The notes under the pieces: generated by a model
Told to the model about the DNA's origin: nothing
Database searches by the model: none
The model's input: the letters and a program-made list of their open reading frames with translations, nothing else
In this document: positions 39,462 through 44,217 of the stretch, in pieces
Layout: the number at the start of each line of letters is the position of its first letter
How positions within the stretch are numbered: position 1 is the stretch's first letter
Origin: Nocardia asiatica NBRC 100129
Lineage (GTDB): Bacteria; Actinomycetota; Actinomycetes; Mycobacteriales; Mycobacteriaceae
NCBI RefSeq assembly: GCF_000308415.1
Contig: NZ_BAFS01000082.1
Coordinates: 1 to 44,217, forward strand
Reading direction: 5' to 3'
DNA: 44,217 bases
Translations under genes and position numbers: made by a program

Positions 39462-40561
39462 GGCTGCCCGTTCCCGGCCAACTACCCGCGGACCTGTTCG
39501 GCAAGCGCGAGCGCGACCGCGCCGTGCGGGTGCTCGACGCGGTGGCCTCGGCGCGACTGCGCTGGACCACGCTGGTCAACCGGCGCGATCCACGGCCGAG
39601 GGTGGACGACCGGCGGCTGGCGCTGGTGGTCACCGAGCGGCGGATCGAGGCGCGCGATCAGGACGTGGTGAGCCTGCGACTGGCCGCCCCCGACGGGCGC
39701 GTGCTGCCGTCCTGGCGGCCCGGTGCCCATCTCGACCTCGAACTGCCCTCCGGCCGGCTGCGGCAGTACTCGCTGTGCGGCGACCCCGCCGACCTTCGTG
39801 CCTACCGGGTGGCGGTGCGTCGCATCCCGGAAGGCGGCGGCGGTTCCGTGGAGGTGCACGATGCCCTCGCGGTGGGGTCGCCGATCGTGGTGCGCGGGCC
39901 GCGTAACGCGTTCCCGTTCGCCGTGCCCGGACACGGATCCGCGGCCGATCGTCCGCATTTCGTGGCCGGTGGCATCGGGATCACGCCGATCCTGCCGATG
40001 GCGCGGCTGGCGCACCGGTTGGGGATCGAATGGTCGATGGTGTACACCGGGCGCAGCCGTGACACCTTGCCGTTCCTCGACGAGATCGCGGGATTCGGCG
40101 ACCGCGTAGTCGTGCGCACGGACGACGCGCACGGGCTGCCCGACGCGAGCGACCTGCTGCCCGGCGTCGGATCCGATACCGCGATCTACTGCTGCGGCCC
40201 GGCGCCGATGATCACCGTGATCGCCGACGCAGTGCGTCGAACGCCCTATGTGGAGCTGCATTCCGAACGATTCTCACCACCGCCGATCGTGAACGGGAAG
40301 CCGTTCGAGATCCAGTTCGCCTCCACGGGTGAGGTTGTGGAGGTCGGCGCGGACCGCAGCGCCCTCGACACGATCCTCGCCTCTCGTCCCGACCGCCCGT
40401 ACTCGTGCAGGCAGGGCTTCTGCCGCACGTGCAAGGTGCGGGTGCTGGCAGGCGAACCCGACCACCGCGACACGGTGCTCACCGCCGCCGAATACGAGGC
40501 GGGCGAGATGCTCGTGTGCGTCTCACGCGCCGACGGCGGGCGGCTCGTGCTCGATCTGTGA
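39458..40561 (+). CDS. Phthalate-dioxygenase-reductase-like flavoprotein with 2Fe-2S domain
   Basis: A 367-residue electron-transfer protein. The FMN/FAD domain has RQYSLCGDP. The NAD domain has FVAGGIGITPILPMAR and YCCGPAPMI. The C-terminal plant-type ferredoxin domain has CRQGFCRTC and a final Cys in MLVCVSRA. This domain order is that of PDR/VanB-like reductases, which pass electrons from NAD(P)H to an oxygenase. The start GTG overlaps the preceding gene, so its partner is probably the ferritin-like protein or another oxygenase of lipid metabolism. Confidence 0.92.
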   Translation: MRLPVPGQLPADLFGKRERDRAVRVLDAVASARLRWTTLVNRRDPRPRVDDRRLALVVTERRIEARDQDVVSLRLAAPDGRVLPSWRPGAHLDLELPSGRLRQYSLCGDPADLRAYRVAVRRIPEGGGGSVEVHDALAVGSPIVVRGPRNAFPFAVPGHGSAADRPHFVAGGIGITPILPMARLAHRLGIEWSMVYTGRSRDTLPFLDEIAGFGDRVVVRTDDAHGLPDASDLLPGVGSDTAIYCCGPAPMITVIADAVRRTPYVELHSERFSPPPIVNGKPFEIQFASTGEVVEVGADRSALDTILASRPDRPYSCRQGFCRTCKVRVLAGEPDHRDTVLTAAEYEAGEMLVCVSRADGGRLVLDL

Positions 40562-40592
40562 CCCGCCCTCCGGTCCGTCAAGGAGAAACCCG

Positions 40593-42365
40593 ATGACCAC
40601 CACCGAACCACTTCCGGTGGCCGAACGCACCGTGCGCAGCGGTGAATTCGACCTCGCCGTCTACGAATACGGTGATCCCACCGCGGAAACCGTCGTGCTG
40701 GTGCACGGCTGGCCCGATACCCACCACCTCTGGGACGCGGTGGCGCCACTGTTGGCTCGCCGGTTCCACGTGGTCGCCTACGACACTCGCGGGCACGGGC
40801 GCTCCACCCGCACCCGGCGTACCGACGACTTCCGGCTGGACCGCCTGGCCGCCGACTTCTACGCGGTCGCCGACGCCGTGAGCCCCGACCGGCCGGTGCA
40901 CGTCCTCGCGCACGACTGGGGTTCGGTGCAGGTGTGGGAAGCGGTGTGCGAGCCGCGTGCCGCCGCCCGGGTCGCGTCGTTCACCTCGGTGTCGGGCCCG
41001 AACCTGGATCACGTCGGCAAGTGGATTCGCAGCAGGCTCTCGCGTCCGACGCCGCGCAACGTATGGCAGCCGTTCACCCAGCTGCTGTCGTCGGCGTACA
41101 CCTTCTTCTTCATGACACCCGTGCTGCCGCGCGCCGCCTTCGGCCTGATCGGCACCGAACGCTTCTGGCGGCAAGTGGTCTCGGTCATGAACGAGACCGC
41201 GCCGTCGAATGTGCGTCTCGGGCCCACCTTCCGCGCCGACCTGGTCGACGGCTTGCTGATCTACCGCGCGAACATCGTGCGGCGCATGCTCGCGCCCCGC
41301 GAGCGGCGCACCGAGGTGCCGGTGCAGCTGATCGTCGCCGGGCGCGACGTCGCCGTGCGTCCCGCGGGATTCGACGACGAACACAAGTGGACCGAACGGC
41401 TGTGGCGGCGCGACGTGCGCGCCGGGCACTGGATGCCGTTCTCGCATCCGGAACTGCTGGCCACCGCGACCACCGAACTCATCGACACCCTCGGCGGCGC
41501 GCAGCCGCCGCGCACGCTGCGCCGCGCCGAAACCGGCCGGTCCGCACGGCCGTTCGACGACCAGCTGGTCGTCATCACGGGCGGCGGCAGCGGCATCGGC
41601 CGTGCCACCGCCCTCGCACTGGCCCGCCGCGGCGCCGAGATCGTGCTCTCCGACATCGACCTCGCCGCAGCGAAGGAGACCGCCGAGCTGATCGCCGCCG
41701 AAAACGGTGTAGCGCATGTCTATCGGCTGGACGTCGCCGACGAGGACGAGATGCGATCGCACGCCGCGACGGTGCTGCAGGACCACGGCGTCCCGGACAT
41801 CCTGATCAACAACGCCGGGATCGGCCAGGCCGGTGGGTTCTTCGAAACGTCGTCGGCCGACTTCGACCGGGTGATGCGGATCAACCTCGGCGGTGTGGTG
41901 AACGGCTGCCGTGCCTTCGGGCCCGCCATGGCCGAGCGCGGCCTCGGCGGGCACATCGTGAACCTCTCCAGCATGGCGGCCTACAGCCCGCAGCAGGGGT
42001 TCAGCGCGTATTCCACCAGCAAGTCGGCGGTGTTCATGTTCTCCGACTGCGTGCGTGCGGAACTGGCCGCGCGCGGAATCTCCGTGCACACCATCTGCCC
42101 GGGAATCGTGCACACCAATATCGTGGCGCGCACGCGGTTCTCCGGCGTCAGCGCGGAGGAGGAGAAGCGCAAGCAAGAGCGTTACGACAACCTCTACCGC
42201 ATGCGCCGTTACGGCCCGGAGAAGGTGGCCGAGCAGATCGTGCGCGCCCTACAGCGGGATCGCAGCATCGTGCCGGTGACGCCGGAGGCTCACCTGCAGT
42301 ATCACTTCGGGCGGCTCACGCCCGCTGTCGTGCGATTCCTGGCGGCGCGGGTGAAGCTCACCTGA
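40593..42365 (+). CDS. ephD: EphD-type fusion: epoxide-hydrolase-like alpha/beta hydrolase + SDR
   Basis: A 590-residue fusion. Residues about 15-300 are an alpha/beta hydrolase of epoxide hydrolase type: LVHGWPDTHHLWD, nucleophile Asp in AHDWGSVQVW, late His in GHWMPFSHPE. Residues about 325-570 are an SDR: VVITGGGSGIGRATALALARRG, NNAGIGQAG, NLSSMAAYSPQQGFSAYSTSKSAV. Size and order match M. tuberculosis EphD (Rv2214c), reported to act on epoxy-mycolic acids. ATG 40593 has AAGGAG seven bases upstream, 31 bases after the reductase gene; the three form an operon. Confidence 0.92.
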   Translation: MTTTEPLPVAERTVRSGEFDLAVYEYGDPTAETVVLVHGWPDTHHLWDAVAPLLARRFHVVAYDTRGHGRSTRTRRTDDFRLDRLAADFYAVADAVSPDRPVHVLAHDWGSVQVWEAVCEPRAAARVASFTSVSGPNLDHVGKWIRSRLSRPTPRNVWQPFTQLLSSAYTFFFMTPVLPRAAFGLIGTERFWRQVVSVMNETAPSNVRLGPTFRADLVDGLLIYRANIVRRMLAPRERRTEVPVQLIVAGRDVAVRPAGFDDEHKWTERLWRRDVRAGHWMPFSHPELLATATTELIDTLGGAQPPRTLRRAETGRSARPFDDQLVVITGGGSGIGRATALALARRGAEIVLSDIDLAAAKETAELIAAENGVAHVYRLDVADEDEMRSHAATVLQDHGVPDILINNAGIGQAGGFFETSSADFDRVMRINLGGVVNGCRAFGPAMAERGLGGHIVNLSSMAAYSPQQGFSAYSTSKSAVFMFSDCVRAELAARGISVHTICPGIVHTNIVARTRFSGVSAEEEKRKQERYDNLYRMRRYGPEKVAEQIVRALQRDRSIVPVTPEAHLQYHFGRLTPAVVRFLAARVKLT

Positions 42366-42366
42366 C

Positions 42367-42879
42367 TCAGGCGAGGGTGCGGGCGAGTTCGGCCTCGATC
42401 GCCACGACTCGCTCGGGCCCGATGCCCCACGGCTGCTCCACACCCACCCGCCGATCCAGATCCCAGAGCACGCATTCCTCGCCCGGAGCCGCCACGAACG
42501 ACCACGCCACCACGGTGCGGCCGAGCTGCTCGGCCATGGTTCCGTGCGCATCGATCGGCGGCCCGGCGCCTTCCGGGAAGTGGTGCAGGAAGCGGCCGTA
42601 GGCGCGCGCGCAGAACTCGGCGTAGCGCTTGGTGCACAGGATGAACCCGTGCCACGCCTCGTCCACCGCGTGCGACGGCATGCCGATCACCTGGTCGTCA
42701 CGCATGGCGGCGCCGCAGCACAGCAGCCACTGCCGCAATCCCTCGGCCACCAGCGCTCGCGGCTGCCAGGGGCAGGTCTTGAAGACGGCCTCCGGCAATT
42801 CCAGTGCCTCGACCGCGGCGCGCACGGTCGCGAGATCGATCTCGCCCGCCGCGGATCGACGGAACCTGAAGTTCACCAC
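42367..42879 (-). CDS. Glycine-rich-domain-protein-like (GRDP/DUF1399-type) protein
   Basis: A 170-residue protein of unknown function. The block VDEAWHGFILCTKRYAEFCARAYGRFLHHFP is the signature of the GRDP-like family (DxxWHxFIL ... FC ... GRFIHH). It also has CPWQP and LCCGAAM Cys/Trp-containing motifs. There is no signal peptide or membrane helix. The start is one of two adjacent GTG codons at 42879. It is convergent with ephD, one base apart, and divergent from the next gene. Confidence 0.75.
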   Translation of the reverse strand: MVNFRFRRSAAGEIDLATVRAAVEALELPEAVFKTCPWQPRALVAEGLRQWLLCCGAAMRDDQVIGMPSHAVDEAWHGFILCTKRYAEFCARAYGRFLHHFPEGAGPPIDAHGTMAEQLGRTVVAWSFVAAPGEECVLWDLDRRVGVEQPWGIGPERVVAIEAELARTLA

Positions 42880-42910
42880 AGTTCACTGTACGTGCGGCCC
42901 CATGGACGGC

Positions 42911-42916
42911 TACCGT
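42911..42916 (+). promoter_or_regulatory. -10 element of the His/Cys-repeat gene
   Basis: TACCGT lies six bases before ATG 42923, a leaderless arrangement identical to that at 34079-34091. Confidence 0.5.
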
Positions 42917-42922
42917 CTTGAC

Positions 42923-43303
42923 ATGAGCGCACTCATCGTTCTGTTCATCCTGTTGATGGTGCTGCTCCTCGTGGCGGTTCCGATCATCGTCGTAATCGTC
43001 GTCCTGCGATCGCAACGCGATCGGTTTCCACCGCCGCCCTACGGTGGGTGGCGAGTCGGGGGACACAACGAGGGGGGATCAACGGATCCGTTCTGGGCAG
43101 CCGGCGGCGCCGGTCTGATCGGCGGCTTCGACCAACCGCACGGCGGAGGCGGGCATCACCACCACGACCATCACCACCACGGCAGCAGTTGTGGCGGGGG
43201 GAGCAGCTCCAGCTGTAGTGGCGGGAGCAGTTCCAGTTGCGGCGGGGGCAGCAGCTCCAGCTGTGGCGGGGGCAGTAGTTCCAGCTGTGGCGGCGGTTCC
43301 TGA
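42923..43303 (+). CDS. Single-pass membrane protein with His-rich and SSSSCGGG repeat tail
   Basis: A 126-residue protein. Residues 3-28 are one membrane helix (ALIVLFILLMVLLLVAVPII...). A Pro/Gly/aromatic linker follows, then HHHHDHHHH (about residues 78-86), then five 8-residue units of GSSSSCGG type with one Cys each. The His and Cys runs suit metal binding at the membrane surface, probably outside the cell if the helix is an N-in anchor. I recognise no family. Repeat number could vary between strains. The start is set by the leaderless promoter. Confidence 0.7.
   Translation: MSALIVLFILLMVLLLVAVPIIVVIVVLRSQRDRFPPPPYGGWRVGGHNEGGSTDPFWAAGGAGLIGGFDQPHGGGGHHHHDHHHHGSSCGGGSSSSCSGGSSSSCGGGSSSSCGGGSSSSCGGGS
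43181..43300 (+). repeat. Five 24-bp coding tandem repeats
   Basis: Five units of the pattern GGCAGCAGCTCCAGCTGTGG plus four bases, encoding GSSSSCGG, with small differences between copies, at the end of the His/Cys-repeat gene. Confidence 0.85.
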
Positions 43304-43381
43304 CACGACTTGACCTCAACTGCCCTTCAGGTTCCATGCTGATCTTCGTCCGAAACGGCAAGGAACAACGAAGGGTGCGTC

Positions 43382-44217
43382 ATGCGGGCTGTACAAGCCG
43401 ATGAGTTCGGTGGACCGGAAGTGCTCGTGGTGCGAGAGCTACCGGATCCGGTGGCCGGACCGGGAGAGGTGGTCGTCGACGTGGCCGCCGCGGATGTGAT
43501 GTTCCTGGATACCCGGCTGCGCGGCGGCTGGGGCACCGACTTCTTCAAGATCGAGCTGCCCTATGTGCCCGGCGGCGCTGTCGCCGGTGTGGTGGCGTCG
43601 GTCGGCCCCGGCGTCGACCCGGACTGGGTGGGCAAGCGGGTGTCGACGCCGACCGCGGCCAGCGGCATCGGCGGTGGCTTGCCGATCGGCGGATACGCCG
43701 AGAAAGCACTGGCCAAGGTGGACACACTGGTCGCCTTGCCCGACGGGCTGACCGCGCCGCAAGCTGTCGCTCTCGCCCACGACGGCAGGACGGCGCTCGC
43801 CGTCTTCGACCGCGCCGCGGTCCGGCCCGGCGAATGGGTACTGATCACCGCCGCGGCCGGTGGACTGGGAATCCTGCTGATCCAGCTCCTCCGCGCGGCG
43901 GGCGCGAACGTCGTCGCCGCCGCACGCGGCGCCGCGAAGCTCGAACTCGCCCAGCGACTCGGAGCGAACGAGGTGGTCGACTACTCCGAACCCGACTGGG
44001 CGGCCAAGGCGCGCGCCGCGACCGGGGGAGCGGGCGCGCACGTCGTGTTCGACGGGGCGGGCGGCGCGCTCGGCGAGGCCGCCCTCACGGCCACCGCGGA
44101 CGGCGGGCGTTTCCTCGGATACGGCGCCGCCGCAGGAGAGTTCGCCGCGGTGGACCGCGAGGCCGCAGCGGCGCGCGACATCAGCGTCTACGGGCTGTTC
44201 GACGTCACCGGCGGGGA
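43382..44217 (+). CDS. Zinc-binding-dehydrogenase-family quinone oxidoreductase (partial)
   Basis: The gene runs off the window; 278 residues are visible. Medium-chain reductase fold: MRAVQADEFGGPEVLVVRELPDP opens the GroES-like domain, and LPYVPGGAVAGVV and GGYAEKALAKVD follow. The Rossmann part is VLITAAAGGLGILLIQLLRAAGANVVAAAR. The Cys ligands of zinc alcohol dehydrogenases are absent, so this is the zinc-free quinone oxidoreductase (Qor) branch, which reduces quinones or enones with NADPH. ATG 43382 has GAAGGG six bases upstream. Confidence 0.88.
   Translation, partial: MRAVQADEFGGPEVLVVRELPDPVAGPGEVVVDVAAADVMFLDTRLRGGWGTDFFKIELPYVPGGAVAGVVASVGPGVDPDWVGKRVSTPTAASGIGGGLPIGGYAEKALAKVDTLVALPDGLTAPQAVALAHDGRTALAVFDRAAVRPGEWVLITAAAGGLGILLIQLLRAAGANVVAAARGAAKLELAQRLGANEVVDYSEPDWAAKARAATGGAGAHVVFDGAGGALGEAALTATADGGRFLGYGAAAGEFAAVDREAAAARDISVYGLFDVTGG

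Noticed and set aside
43181..43300. CRISPR array
   Set aside because: The 24-bp units are contiguous without spacers and encode a regular peptide repeat.

Overview
The window looks like chromosome of a mycolic-acid actinomycete (order Mycobacteriales), most probably Nocardia or a close relative. The evidence is very high G+C, GTG starts, and a gene order I recognise from Mycobacterium tuberculosis: recO - uppS - (Rv2360c-like) - zur/smtB - glyS, then a TPM-domain gene - dgt - dnaG - small YtxH-like gene - tRNA-Asn. Enzymes typical of these lipid-rich bacteria are also present (Z-decaprenyl diphosphate synthase, PapA5-like acyltransferase, WS/DGAT, EphD-type fusion, FabG3-like SDR). Genus is an inference; no search was run.

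Layout. 1-7040 is a conserved housekeeping and metal-homeostasis block, interrupted by a divergent TetR / membrane-protein pair (2601-4292) with two matching operator-like palindromes. 7039-10330 holds a DUF1707 membrane protein, a TenA-like enzyme, a PapA5-like acyltransferase and a MerR regulator whose promoter has the diagnostic 19-bp spacer. 10337-22430 carries a TPM-domain protein, an MBL hydrolase, a YdcF protein, dgt and dnaG. Between dgt and dnaG sit a 901-residue low-complexity protein ending in what looks like a catalytically dead metallopeptidase domain, and a FIST / ubiquitin-like-Mut7-C operon.

22633-30615 is an accessory region beginning at tRNA-Asn. A decayed tyrosine integrase (N-terminus lost, single-base frameshift) lies beside the tRNA. 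Cargo includes a MerR-type regulator fused to an ImmA/IrrE-like domain with HAAAH in place of HExxH, followed by a small membrane protein. Next is a compact divergent gene set: an XRE/TPR regulator and an APH-like kinase on one side, and a Gfo/Idh dehydrogenase, a DegT/DnrJ aminotransferase and a NUDIX hydrolase on the other. A perfect 8-1-8 palindrome lies between them. The set reads as a cryptic aminosugar or aminocyclitol pathway with its own switch, and is the best candidate here for an undescribed system. A fragment of an Mrr-like restriction nuclease marks the right flank.

30705-44217 returns to ordinary lipid and redox genes: DUF6010, CsbD-like, FAD monooxygenase, secreted lipase, YdcF-like, SDR, alpha/beta hydrolase, WS/DGAT, a ferritin-like hydrolase / ferredoxin-reductase / EphD operon, a His/Cys-repeat membrane protein, and a quinone-oxidoreductase-like gene cut by the window end. 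Three promoters here carry palindromes fitting the published KstR consensus TnnAACnnGTTnnA, so this segment may belong to a sterol-responsive regulon.

A recurring theme is leaderless transcription: at least a dozen genes start at ATG/GTG 6-7 bases after a -10-like hexamer (for example TAGACT or TACCGT) with no Shine-Dalgarno. I used this to choose several start codons.
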